From NCBI RefSeq assembly GCF_000378045.1, contig NZ_KB899096.1:186001-250000 (forward strand): DNA of 64,000 bases. Direction: 5' to 3'. Both the position numbers and the translations under genes were made by a program. Position 1 is the first letter of the stretch. Every line of letters starts with the position of its first letter. The notes under the pieces were generated by a model. That model made no database searches. It saw only the letters and a program-made list of their open reading frames with translations, and was not told the DNA's origin. Positions 46,663 through 54,679 of this stretch are shown here, piece after piece. Source of the stretch: Marinobacterium rhizophilum DSM 18822 (GTDB taxonomy: Bacteria; Pseudomonadota; Gammaproteobacteria; Pseudomonadales; Balneatricaceae).

Positions 46663-47931
46663 TCACCAGGAACGTTTGCGAATGCGTTTAAGCTGTGTTT
46701 CCAGCGCTTCAACCGCGGCCTGCGGCTCCACCGTTCCGGACAATACGCCATGCACAGAATTGAAGAATGCATTGCTGACACGGCCATAATTATCGCCGGT
46801 CACCGAGGACGGGCGTGGCACACCGTTGGCAAAGGTTTCGTAGAGGCTGCCGAAGAATGGCACGGCGTCCAGTACGTCCTGATCCTTGTAGAGCGCTTCG
46901 ATGGTGGGATTGTAGGAACCTTCAATCGCGCGGCGTTTCTGCTCTTCATAGCTGGTGAGGTACATCACCAGGTCAGCCGCCAGCGCCGGATGCGCGGAGT
47001 AATTGGATACGGCCAGCTGCCAGCCACCCAGCGTTCCGGCAGGACGGCCGGAAGCGCCACCCTTGGGCAGTGCCACAACACCCACCTTGTCTTTAACCGG
47101 GCTGTCTTCACTCTGTGCCAGCCCCCAGGCATAGGGCCAGTTGCGCATGAATACCGAGTTACCGGACTGAAAGACACCGCGGGCTTCCTCTTCGCCGTAG
47201 CTCAGCACACCTTCAGGTGAAATGGTGCCGATCCAGCCCCGAGCCGTGTCCAATGCCTGCACGGCCTGGGGATTGTTGATGGTAATCTCACCACTGGCAT
47301 CGACCAGCGTGCCGCCGTTGTAGCTGTAGATCCACTCCAGCGCATCGCAGGTCAGCCCTTCGTAGGCACGGCCCTGCCAGACGTAACCCCACATCTGTTC
47401 GTTACCGGCGTCACGCTCGGCCTGCTGAACCTTGGCCGCGATTTCGGTCAGATCCTCCCAGGTGTCAGGTACCGGTTGCGCGTATTTCTCCAGCAGATCC
47501 TTGCGGTAGTAGAGCACACCGGCATCGGTAAACCAGGGCATCGCCAGCAGCTTGCCGTCCACCGTATTGTTGGCAACGATGGATGCAAAATGCTCAGCCT
47601 CCTGCCCCTTGCTGTAGGGGGTAAGATCCAGCAAGTGCTGCCCAAGCATACCGGGCCAGATAACGTCTATCTGAAAAACATCGATATCAGACGAGCCTGC
47701 CGCCAGCAGCTGCTGGTACAGCGAAAGCCGTTCTGTGGAGGAGTTGGGCGTTGAAACCAGCTCGACCTGGTGACCCGTTTTGGCCGCCCAGGCGGCAGTA
47801 CCTTCCTGGCAGAGCTTGAATTCAGACCCCACCGCGCCGCAGGAGATCGTAACGGTTTCAGCCGATGCCGATGTTGTAATCCATGCGCATGCAGCGGCAA
47901 TGGCCAACCGGCTAAAGACGTTGAAATTCAT
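46663..47931 (-). CDS. aglE: Alpha-glucoside periplasmic binding protein (AglE/ThuE type)
   Basis: A 422-residue family 1 binding protein. Signal peptide about 1-24 (ending TTSASA), then 'ETVTISCGAVGSEFKLCQEGTAAWAAKTGHQVELVSTPNSSTERLSLYQQLLAAGSSDIDVFQIDVIWPG', typical of trehalose/maltose/sucrose-binding proteins. ATG 47931 follows GAGGTG; the GTG at 47940 is within that ribosome site. It is first in the operon, with a LacI-type operator 48-61 nt upstream of its start. Confidence 0.88.
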   Translation of the reverse strand: MNFNVFSRLAIAAACAWITTSASAETVTISCGAVGSEFKLCQEGTAAWAAKTGHQVELVSTPNSSTERLSLYQQLLAAGSSDIDVFQIDVIWPGMLGQHLLDLTPYSKGQEAEHFASIVANNTVDGKLLAMPWFTDAGVLYYRKDLLEKYAQPVPDTWEDLTEIAAKVQQAERDAGNEQMWGYVWQGRAYEGLTCDALEWIYSYNGGTLVDASGEITINNPQAVQALDTARGWIGTISPEGVLSYGEEEARGVFQSGNSVFMRNWPYAWGLAQSEDSPVKDKVGVVALPKGGASGRPAGTLGGWQLAVSNYSAHPALAADLVMYLTSYEEQKRRAIEGSYNPTIEALYKDQDVLDAVPFFGSLYETFANGVPRPSSVTGDNYGRVSNAFFNSVHGVLSGTVEPQAAVEALETQLKRIRKRSW

Positions 47932-47978
47932 AGGGAGCACCTCGTTATTGTTGTTGGTCTGACGAAATCAAAAACGTA

Positions 47979-47992
47979 CTTAAACGTTTAAG
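47979..47992. promoter_or_regulatory. LacI-type operator of agl operon
   Basis: Perfect 14-bp palindrome CTTAAACGTTTAAG with a central CG, the layout of LacI-family operators. The inner TAAACGTTTA is identical to the palindrome upstream of the porin gene (53806-53817). Confidence 0.65.
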
Positions 47993-48261
47993 CTAATGAC
48001 CGGTAAATTAGACAGAAGAGACCCAAAAAACAAGGAACGGCGGATCTTAAATGATTCTTAAATGATGCCGCAGCGCAGCATTTGCCGACCACAACACGCA
48101 TGAAAACGCCTGTAGCGCAGAACGCGAACCGGCATCGCTGAGACACCACAGCAACGGCGGTCTTATCGGGGGGAATTAAGGGAGTAAAACAGAGAGACCG
48201 CAAGAATGAAAGCCAGCCTTTTCGGCCAGGCTTTGCCTCGACGGAAAGGCCGACAAGGACC

Positions 48262-48280
48262 TTGAATGCAGTGCATTCAA
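48262..48280. repeat. 19-nt palindrome with ATGCAnTGCAT core
   Basis: TTGAATGCAGTGCATTCAA, a perfect odd-length palindrome. Its 11-nt core ATGCAnTGCAT recurs in the palindrome at 52571-52589 near the second LacI gene. It may be a regulator site or a chance hairpin. Confidence 0.4.
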
Positions 48281-48292
48281 CACAGCTGAGAA

Positions 48293-48317
48293 ACCGGCCA
48301 GGACGACCCTGGCCGGT
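48293..48317 (-). terminator. Intrinsic terminator after fructokinase
   Basis: Perfect 10-bp stem ACCGGCCAGG (48293-48302) / CCTGGCCGGT (48308-48317), 5-nt loop, followed by TTTCTC on the minus strand. Confidence 0.7.
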
Positions 48318-48347
48318 GAAGCGCGAAGGCAGGCGTTATCGGCCGAC

Positions 48348-49295
48348 TCAGAGTCCGAGCTCGGCCCCGACAGGCAGGGCCTGGAAGGCACCGTAGCGGG
48401 ATACCGTCAGGGCGCCACAGCGACTGGCGAACTCCAGCGCGGCCCTAAGACGGGATTCATCGCGCACCCAGCCGGCAAAGGCCGGCTGGTCAATGGACTG
48501 TACAGACAACTGATACAGCAGCCCTGATACAAAAGAATCGCCGGCCGCGGTGCTGTCGAGCACCTTGGCTGCAGGCGGTACCAGTTGCATCGACCCGCCC
48601 GACCAATGGGCTTCCAGCGGCTCGCCGCCATCAGTGATGAGCAGCAAGGTCAGGCCGCCTTCCAGCAGCTTGGTCACCAGCGATGGATCCTTGCCATACA
48701 GAGCTTCCAGTTCTTCTCGGCTGATCTTCACCAGATCCGATGCCAGCATGGCCTCCCAGATCGGCGTCTTGGCATCGGCTCCTTCAGGCCAGAGATTGTG
48801 ACGGTAATTGACATCAAAACTCACAACGGCACCGCCGGCGCGCGCACGGGCCATGAGCTCCAGGTGCTCTTTGCGAATGCCGGGCTCCGTCAGGGTATTT
48901 GAGCAGCTGTGAAACAACGATTCATGCAGGAAGGACTCGGGACATTGCTCCGCGCGGTACAGCAAATCAGCACTGCCATCACGGTAGAATGCAAAACTGC
49001 GCTCTCCCTCGTCATCCAGGCTGACAAACGCCAGCGCGGTCATTGCGGCAGAGGTTTGCACAAACTGACTGGTATCGACACCAAAATTCTGCATGGTCTC
49101 TACCAGGGTATCACCGAACATGTCCTGTCCAACCTGGCCCAGAAAACAGGCATTGCCGCCGAGCTTGGCAACACCGACCGCCACGTTCGCCGGTGCCCCT
49201 CCCGGGTGAGCAACGAAAGTGGTCGGTCCGGCATGACTCGGCTTAGCGAGCATATCGATCAGAGCTTCACCGAATGCGATGACTTTAACGGACAT
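48348..49295 (-). CDS. scrK: Fructokinase (PfkB family)
   Basis: A 315-residue sugar kinase. N-terminal 'GGAPANVAVGVAKLGG' (PfkB signature 1) and C-terminal 'LDSTAAGDSFVSGLL' (signature 2, with the catalytic Asp in GDSF and Ser-Thr-Ala-Ala in place of the common Thr-Thr-Gly-Ala). It phosphorylates fructose, which fits release of fructose from sucrose by AglA. AAGGGGA precedes ATG 49295. It is a single-gene unit with its own promoter, HexR-like site and terminator. Confidence 0.88.
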   Translation of the reverse strand: MSVKVIAFGEALIDMLAKPSHAGPTTFVAHPGGAPANVAVGVAKLGGNACFLGQVGQDMFGDTLVETMQNFGVDTSQFVQTSAAMTALAFVSLDDEGERSFAFYRDGSADLLYRAEQCPESFLHESLFHSCSNTLTEPGIRKEHLELMARARAGGAVVSFDVNYRHNLWPEGADAKTPIWEAMLASDLVKISREELEALYGKDPSLVTKLLEGGLTLLLITDGGEPLEAHWSGGSMQLVPPAAKVLDSTAAGDSFVSGLLYQLSVQSIDQPAFAGWVRDESRLRAALEFASRCGALTVSRYGAFQALPVGAELGL

Positions 49296-49479
49296 ATCTG
49301 TCCCCTTGTCTACTGATTAATTGGAAAGCGGTATCAGGCAAGATAGCACCCGGATGCTGACCCGGCGTTGTGCACAGGACGGCATCATGGACTGCACAGC
49401 CGACAGAGAGTGAAGAGCATGAAGCGAGGGTAACGACCATCGGGTAACGCCTGACTGCTTATTATTAGGAAACTAACCG

Positions 49480-49508
49480 ATTGTATCGCCAAAAAAACCG
49501 ATGGTGAA
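49480..49508 (-). promoter_or_regulatory. Fructokinase promoter candidate
   Basis: On the minus strand -35 TTCACC (49503-49508), 17-nt spacer, -10 TACAAT (49480-49485). The HexR-like site ends 6 nt upstream of the -35. It leaves a leader of about 180 nt before the ATG. Confidence 0.5.
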
Positions 49509-49514
49509 TTTTTA

Positions 49515-49534
49515 TTTTCGTAAATTTACCAAAA
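49515..49534. promoter_or_regulatory. Probable HexR operator upstream of fructokinase
   Basis: Read on the minus strand, TTTTGGTAAATTTACGAAAA. It differs from the zwf site TTTTGGTAAGTTTTACAAAA at only four positions and has almost the same distance to its -35 box (6 versus 7 nt). Confidence 0.55.
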
Positions 49535-49720
49535 TAGATAGAACTAACGAACCAGATGGTACCCAGATACCACTGCAGCTCCCGCTACTGTCTTCCATAC
49601 GCAAGGCCTGTGGCGCCACTATACCACCGGTGCGGCAACGCAGCGCCCGCCCCGGCGACAACTCTGGCGGATAAATCGGTTTACTGCCCGCTTGCCGACC
49701 AGGTTAATCAACGACCCCGT
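49535..49720. other. Gap between fructokinase promoter and small Cys protein gene
   Basis: No gene, terminator or repeat recognised. Together with 49296-49514 it makes a 425-base non-coding stretch whose only clear content is the fructokinase promoter and operator. Confidence 0.5.
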
Positions 49721-50065
49721 CTAATTCCACTGACACTGCTGCGCCGGAGCAAAACGCACCAGGCGCAGGTCGCCGTCTGCGCGTACGGTGGCGCTGCATT
49801 GCGCAGCGACACCGTTAAGTTTCTGGTCTGCCAGGCGCACACTCAGGCGGCCTGTTGCGATATGCGTCCAGTTGCAGTTTTCCTGACGCCAGTCGCAACA
49901 GGCCATGGATCCGGCGGCGATCCATTTGCGGTAATTGATGCCATGATCGCCGACTTCAAAGAACAGCCGCTGTTCACTGTCGTTGTGTATGCAAAAGGCA
50001 GACACAGGGGTTGCTGTCCCCAGCAAGAACAGGAGAAACAACAGAATGGAACAGTTTCTGTACAT
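49721..50065 (-). CDS. Small secreted Cys-rich protein of unknown function
   Basis: A 114-residue protein with a Sec signal peptide (about 1-23, ending PVSA). The mature part has six Cys, in the arrangement FC...ACCDW...NCNW...QCS...QCQW, and so probably forms disulfides in the periplasm. I have the impression of a family of small secreted Pseudomonas/Oceanospirillales proteins opening 'FCxxNxS' with a 'CC.W...CN' centre, but no function is known. GGGGA lies near the start. It is monocistronic. Confidence 0.6.
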   Translation of the reverse strand: MYRNCSILLFLLFLLGTATPVSAFCIHNDSEQRLFFEVGDHGINYRKWIAAGSMACCDWRQENCNWTHIATGRLSVRLADQKLNGVAAQCSATVRADGDLRLVRFAPAQQCQWN

Positions 50066-50362
50066 GAGATATCCCCAACGCGTTACGCGATCGCCGTTCA
50101 GTAAGAGGGCCCAGCCTCATTTCAACTGTAGCTCGAGCTGCCCCTCCAGGCCGTGGTTTTTACGTCTCTTATCTGCAGCCATACACCGACATGGGGTGCT
50201 AACCCCTGACGTCGACTGCGCACCGATGAGGCCGGCAAACCGGTGTACTTCGGACTGTACCCGTACGCCCTTCCCTGTTATCCCCACTCTGCAGTTCCCC
50301 ATCGCGCAACACCCGCCAAGGTACATCAGGCAGCGTGATCAAGAACCACCATGCCTCGGTTA

Positions 50363-50908
50363 TTAAAGGCCGAGGCGTTGGGCACAGTCGGTACATTGCG
50401 GTATCTGCACAGGCTTGCTGAAGGCTACCCGGGATGGCGTGAAGTTGTCGCTCTCGCTACCCCGAAACATGACCGGTACAGAGTACTGCAGCGGATACTC
50501 GGTATCCCGGCTGGCATAAGCCTGGCAGTCATCGTCCGATCGCTCAATGCAGTAACGCATACTTGTATTCAGGCCCCGCACCAGCGGCACCGTTTCATAG
50601 CCAAGGCAGCGTCTGCGGCTATCACTCAGGCTTCCCGTTACCGTATATTCGGTGCAGATACGCACGGTTCCGCCATAGAGCAAGGCACGTCCGTCACCCG
50701 CAGTGAAATAACTCAGGTCATGGACCTTTTTCAGAAAGAGCCGGCCATCTGCACCGGTACTGGCATGCACATAGAACGGAATGACCGGCGCCAGCGGTTC
50801 ATAGAATCGGTTCTGGTACAACTCGCCCCAGCTCGAATCGGGTCCGGGCGCCGCATTGATATTCACACTCAAGAAAACCAGAAGAGTAACACTTGCTAAT
50901 TTATTCAT
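50363..50908 (-). CDS. Secreted hypothetical protein
   Basis: A 181-residue protein with a Sec signal peptide (MNKLASVTLLVFLSVNINA). The mature part (APGPDSSWGELYQNRFYEPL...) has four or five Cys late in the chain ('ICTEY', 'RRCLGYE', 'RYCIER', 'DDCQAY', 'PQCTDC'), suggesting a disulfide-bonded envelope protein. The start at 50908 is firm: AAGGAGG lies just upstream. I do not recognise a family. The 300 bases between it and the next downstream gene may contain a broken gene. Confidence 0.65.
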   Translation of the reverse strand: MNKLASVTLLVFLSVNINAAPGPDSSWGELYQNRFYEPLAPVIPFYVHASTGADGRLFLKKVHDLSYFTAGDGRALLYGGTVRICTEYTVTGSLSDSRRRCLGYETVPLVRGLNTSMRYCIERSDDDCQAYASRDTEYPLQYSVPVMFRGSESDNFTPSRVAFSKPVQIPQCTDCAQRLGL

Positions 50909-51468
50909 GACTGATGCCTCCTTAGAAGCCGTCTTTTGGCTTGGCAGATCAGGGCTGCCTCTATCAAAGATAGACGTTTGGAAAGGCCTTGCAACCACGC
51001 CGAAACACACTCAAAAAAAATCTCTAAGCTTATGATATCTATATATTTATTAATAATACATTTTGACTTAATACGTTCTTAATTTCTTAAAAGCATCTTA
51101 ATTTTACGGCCGATAAAAACCCACAGCGGCGCAGGTGACTTTACCTTTGAAAATACGCAGATATCGGCAGCGGAATTAGCTGCTTGATATTCCCTGGACC
51201 ACAAGAGAAGAAATACTGTGTTTTCAGCGCATCGGTTATTAGGGAAATGGGGTTATTGAAACTTCTTTGGGATAAAACATTTGAGTGCAGCCACAGTTAG
51301 GTGGCTGCCAGATCGGGCTGCATGGCCAAACAGAGAGTCTGATCGAGGCCGGCGCCCGGGAGGAATCTGATCGGGCCTGCACCCCGGGCGAGAGATAAGC
51401 TCTATGGGATTGTATGGCAGTGTACGCGGGCGTTCAGGCGGCGAAGCCGTTGACACCGGCGTAAACGC
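50909..51468. other. Long AT-rich intergenic region before LacI 2
   Basis: About 560 bases. The part at 51010-51120 is very AT-rich and probably carries the promoter of the secreted protein. A GCAGCCAC/GTGGCTGC hairpin (51287-51308) lies downstream of the LacI gene and may be its terminator, though no T tract follows. Two loosely repeated TCTGATCG(A/G)G segments occur at about 51338-51380. No gene is seen. Confidence 0.45.
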
Positions 51469-52533
51469 TTAGGGGCAACTGGCGCCTATGCTTAAGCGCA
51501 TTGGCAGCACGTGTTTTGTATCGGCGATATCGCCAAAGAACATCCTGCCCGCCATACGCCCCTGCTGCTCTGCGCAGGGTGGCAACAGCGTCGTCAGGGC
51601 ACCCGACAATTGCGTGTCCCCTTCAGTTGCGGCGCATCCCACGATCTGCAGATCACCGGGTACGTTCAAGCCCTTTTCTGCTGCTACGCCCAGGGCCGCC
51701 AGGGCAATGGAATCGTCCATGCATAGCAGCAGATCCGGACGCGGGTAGCAACTCAGCGCTTCGCGCACGGCCTGCACCTGTGCTGCCATGGAAGAATCAG
51801 GTACATGCCAGATACGCTCTTGCGCACGCCCCATTCCCCGAGCCTCCAGCGCATCCAGGTAGCCGCGCAGCTTCAACTGCACGCGTGCGTCGTTGCCTGC
51901 TGCCACTTCCTGCTCACGCACACGGCAGACCCGTTCGGACTGCAACAAGTGCAATCCCAGTATCGACACGGCATTCACCGGGCGGCGAAGAGCGTGCTCT
52001 ACCGCGAGACCGGCTCCGCCATAGTGATCCACCTGCACCGAGGGATAGCCGGCAAAGTTGCACTCCAGCGCAACAACGCGTCTGCCGCCGACCAGCGCCT
52101 GCTTTTGCTCCTCTGAACAAAACGTGGCTGCACGATAGACTATGAATCCATCCATTAAATGATCTTGAGGTGCCAGGTTCCAGCCCGCCCCCAGGCATGG
52201 CAGTAACAGCAAGTTGGCGTGATGCCTGTCAATCTCTTTCGCCAGGCCGCGAATAACCGCCTGGGTTTGCTCATCCTGCAGACTGCTTGCCAAATCTTCC
52301 GCCAGAACCAGGCCCAGCACCGTGGGACGGGCATTGAGCTGGCGTCGCCCACCACGAGGGCCCGCGTAGCCCTGGCGACGACACTCGTCAAGAATTCGCT
52401 GGCGCAAGCCGGCAGACAGCTGATCCGGCCTGTTGAAGGCGTTAGACACCGTTGCTGTCGATACCCGCAAACAATGCGCCATCTCTTTGAGTGTGAGCTT
52501 CTTGTTATGGTTGTCCATCTTTTGATGCCCCAT
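51469..52533 (-). CDS. LacI-family regulator (copy 2)
   Basis: About 354 residues. Helix-turn-helix 'KLTLKEMAHCLRVSTATVSNAFNRPDQLS' near the N-terminus has the same recognition segment as the LacI at 40863, while the effector domains have diverged ('VLGLVLAEDLASSLQDEQTQ', 'LLLCMDDSIALAALGVAAEKGLNVPGDLQIVGCAA'). The hinge is atypical ('PRGGRRQLNARPTV' instead of 'AARxLRTGRT'). The start is uncertain among 52542 (GTG), 52533 and 52518. It sits next to the porin gene and probably controls it. Confidence 0.85.
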   Translation of the reverse strand: MGHQKMDNHNKKLTLKEMAHCLRVSTATVSNAFNRPDQLSAGLRQRILDECRRQGYAGPRGGRRQLNARPTVLGLVLAEDLASSLQDEQTQAVIRGLAKEIDRHHANLLLLPCLGAGWNLAPQDHLMDGFIVYRAATFCSEEQKQALVGGRRVVALECNFAGYPSVQVDHYGGAGLAVEHALRRPVNAVSILGLHLLQSERVCRVREQEVAAGNDARVQLKLRGYLDALEARGMGRAQERIWHVPDSSMAAQVQAVREALSCYPRPDLLLCMDDSIALAALGVAAEKGLNVPGDLQIVGCAATEGDTQLSGALTTLLPPCAEQQGRMAGRMFFGDIADTKHVLPMRLSIGASCP

Positions 52534-52570
52534 CGTTACCACCGCAGGCTGGACCTCTTAGCCACAACGC

Positions 52571-52589
52571 TGGCATGCACTGCATGCCA
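52571..52589. repeat. 19-nt palindrome upstream of LacI 2
   Basis: TGGCATGCACTGCATGCCA, 38 nt upstream of the LacI 2 start. It shares the ATGCAnTGCAT core with 48262-48280. Confidence 0.4.
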
Positions 52590-52624
52590 CTCCCGCCCGC
52601 TTTGAGGACCGGCCTGCTACAACG

Positions 52625-52655
52625 CAAAAAAGCGGCGGGCACAAGGCCCCGCCGC
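52625..52655 (-). terminator. Intrinsic terminator after porin
   Basis: 8-bp stem GCGGCGGG / CCCGCCGC (52632-52639 with 52648-52655), followed on the minus strand by six T. Confidence 0.8.
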
Positions 52656-52711
52656 AAAATTTGGAATCATTGAGGGTCAATCGCCCTGGTCCGCATTACA
52701 CGGCCGCCAGG

Positions 52712-53710
52712 TCAGAAGGTGTAGTTGATGCGCATGCGCACACCCGTCGTACTGTCGTCGGCGCCCACGTTGTCCGCCGAAGAACCGGACACCGCAAAGG
52801 TCACACTGGCGTTGTCGATATCGAGCAGCGGCATCGTGTAGGCGGCATAGGCCGTAGTCACGTCAGGATCAGGGCCCATCGCCACGTCGGTTTCGGAGTA
52901 AATCAGGCCTGCACCGAAGCGGCCGTATACCAGGTTGGCACCGTAGGTATGGACCTCTTCATCGGCTGTCTCGTTGTCGAGCCAGGCCGCATTTACATTG
53001 ACCAGGGCCTCGCCCAGATCAAAGCTGGCGCTGGCGCCGACGCCCTGCTGTTCGATTTCACTACCATTATCCAGATCTACATTCTGGTACTCGTAACCGA
53101 GCTTGGCCGAGAAACCGTCTCCCATGTACGTGATTACGGGACGCACACCGGATACCGCATTCTCATCGGTACCGTCGTTGTTGTCATCGCCGAACATGCT
53201 GTTAACCTCAAAGCCGAAACCGCTGTCGCCCTTGAGGTGCAGGGCAATCTGGCCACCGTCGGTACCGGCACGGCCACGCACGATATTCGCTTCATAGACC
53301 TTTGCCACACCGCCACCAGCATGCTCCAGCAGCGTATCCTTGCCCTTCGGGAAGAGGTCTATGCCTTCGAACCGGCCAAACTGCAGATCCCAGCGATCAT
53401 CACCAAACTGTACCCACATGTCATCGGTATGGGTGTCCGAATCCTTGGCCAGAATCAGGGTACCCTTGCCGCGCACAAAGTACTGTTCTCGCTGGATTTC
53501 ACCACGCAGGTTAGCCTCGACACGGCCACCCTGGCGGTATTCAGTTGACCCCTCGGCTTTATTAATAGCGTCTGTATTAATCTCAACGTTCGCATCGAGA
53601 CTGAAAGTTGGATTAAGGTTAGCTGCATTGACCGAGCAGGAGACCAATGCCGCCAGAGAAAGAGAAGAAACAAGCGCAGTAGTGCCAAGGGGGGAAACGA
53701 ACAATTTCAT
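52712..53710 (-). CDS. Outer-membrane porin, carbohydrate-linked
   Basis: A 332-residue protein with a Sec signal (about 1-29, ending CSVNA) and alternating beta-strand pattern through to the C-terminal 'TGVRMRINYTF', which ends in Phe as outer-membrane barrels do. A loop rich in Asp/Asn ('FGDDNNDGTDENAV') could be constricting or calcium-binding. It is a general gram-negative type porin rather than LamB or OprB. The LacI-type operator upstream matches that of the agl operon, so it probably serves alpha-glucoside entry. Confidence 0.82.
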   Translation of the reverse strand: MKLFVSPLGTTALVSSLSLAALVSCSVNAANLNPTFSLDANVEINTDAINKAEGSTEYRQGGRVEANLRGEIQREQYFVRGKGTLILAKDSDTHTDDMWVQFGDDRWDLQFGRFEGIDLFPKGKDTLLEHAGGGVAKVYEANIVRGRAGTDGGQIALHLKGDSGFGFEVNSMFGDDNNDGTDENAVSGVRPVITYMGDGFSAKLGYEYQNVDLDNGSEIEQQGVGASASFDLGEALVNVNAAWLDNETADEEVHTYGANLVYGRFGAGLIYSETDVAMGPDPDVTTAYAAYTMPLLDIDNASVTFAVSGSSADNVGADDSTTGVRMRINYTF

Positions 53711-53805
53711 TATTATAGTACCTTTGTTTTTATGTGTTGCGATTAAAAGTTATTCCCTACACCCAAATCACAGCCTCTTCCGTAAAGCCATAGAATTAAA
53801 ATAAA

Positions 53806-53817
53806 GTAAACGTTTAC
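53806..53817. promoter_or_regulatory. LacI-type operator of porin gene
   Basis: Perfect palindrome GTAAACGTTTAC, about 96 nt upstream of the porin ATG. The TAAACGTTTA core is identical to the agl operator. Confidence 0.6.
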
Positions 53818-54361
53818 GTTCTTTTCGTTATGTTATTAGTTTTGTCGCCGTTGAATCAACTAAAAAAAATCTTAAATTAAACTTAATTTTTTATAGTTCT
53901 GTAAGTCATTGATTTGTATAGAATTATTATGTCACTTTACAACTAGAACGCTATCTAACGAAAAGATCCTTACCGCGAATATGGTAGTCATATCCCGCAT
54001 TAAACTTACGGCATACATCATATAAGCCACGTTTTTATTTGCAGAAGATTTAAACCTACCGGTAGGTTTTTAATTTTAAACACGACAGTTTTAATTCAAC
54101 CAGTCATTACGACAAATATTGCGAGAAACATGTCACCTTTATCTCAACCTGCACATAAAGAGTTGCAAGCTATCACTCCCGAGCCCTGTATTACACACCT
54201 GATACTCAATTTAGAGTATCGAGATCAATTATCAGACATCCAGGCACTAGCGGTCTACCTGAATTAGCACGCACTATTCCCGAAAGCCTATAATGCTACC
54301 ATTACTAGCTACGTGTTCTCTGGTACATCAGCGTATCTTCGAAAAAGGTGGTACTGACATC
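53818..54361. other. AT-rich boundary region
   Basis: About 540 bases with low GC. It holds a perfect palindrome AAACCTACCGGTAGGTTT at 54052-54069 followed by TTAATTTT, which can act as a terminator in either direction. No gene, tRNA or integrase is seen. It is the edge between the alpha-glucoside module and the next operon. Confidence 0.5.
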
Positions 54362-54600
54362 CGGTCTATCAGCGTTATCGAATTCAGCGAGCATTCGAGA
54401 GCCCTGCACCCCTTCCTAACCATAATCAGCAGCCCATATATTGACTCTCATGTGTTGAAATAAGCGATATCGCTCACGAATTGCACCAGAACCAGCGTGG
54501 GAGCCTTAAGGGCTTTCATACATGTTTCCTCTTTAACGGTCGAGCGAGATCCGCTTCTCCACGTCGCGCTGCCCCTGTCCGAAATCGCAGAACACAAGCA
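54362..54600 (-). pseudogene. Decayed copies of isomerase start and GMC oxidoreductase segment
   Basis: 54362-54531 is a diverged copy of 56700-56872 (start of the isomerase gene at 55801-56859): both read '..ACCCCTTCxTAACCAxAATCAGC..' and '..CACGAATTGCxCCAGAA..'. Read on the minus strand it begins MKALKAPTLVLVQFVSDIA and hits TGA after 23 codons. 54533-54597 continues directly as a copy of 57352-57416 inside the GMC oxidoreductase gene (ACGGTCGAGCG.GATCC..). About 480 bases present in the intact operon are missing between the two. Identity is roughly 75-80 percent by eye. Confidence 0.75.
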
Positions 54601-54636
54601 ACAAGAATACGCTTCGGATCGAAGTGTGCATTCATG

Positions 54637-54654
54637 TTCTGACCTGGGTCAGAA
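54637..54654. repeat. 18-nt palindrome downstream of Gfo/Idh gene
   Basis: TTCTGACC-TG-GGTCAGAA, a perfect inverted repeat between the pseudogene remnant and the stop of the dehydrogenase gene. No T tract follows. Confidence 0.4.
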
Positions 54655-54679
54655 TGGATCAAAGCGGTTATTCGCTGCA

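Larger units (their letters stand above)
47993..48347. other. Intergenic region between agl operon and fructokinase
   Basis: About 355 bases without a gene. It holds hairpins near 48211-48236 (AAAGCC...GGCTTT), a 19-nt palindrome at 48262-48280 and the fructokinase terminator at 48293-48317. Confidence 0.5.

Noticed and set aside
50117-50396. Overlapping minus-strand frames of 65 and 69 codons between the two secreted-protein genes
   Set aside because: Each is short, they lie in different frames and neither has a good start site. They could be a frameshifted gene remnant, but I recognise no parent.
51461-51472. GTAAACGCTTAG, similar to the LacI operators
   Set aside because: It overlaps the 3' end of the LacI 2 gene, is an imperfect palindrome and has no promoter near it.
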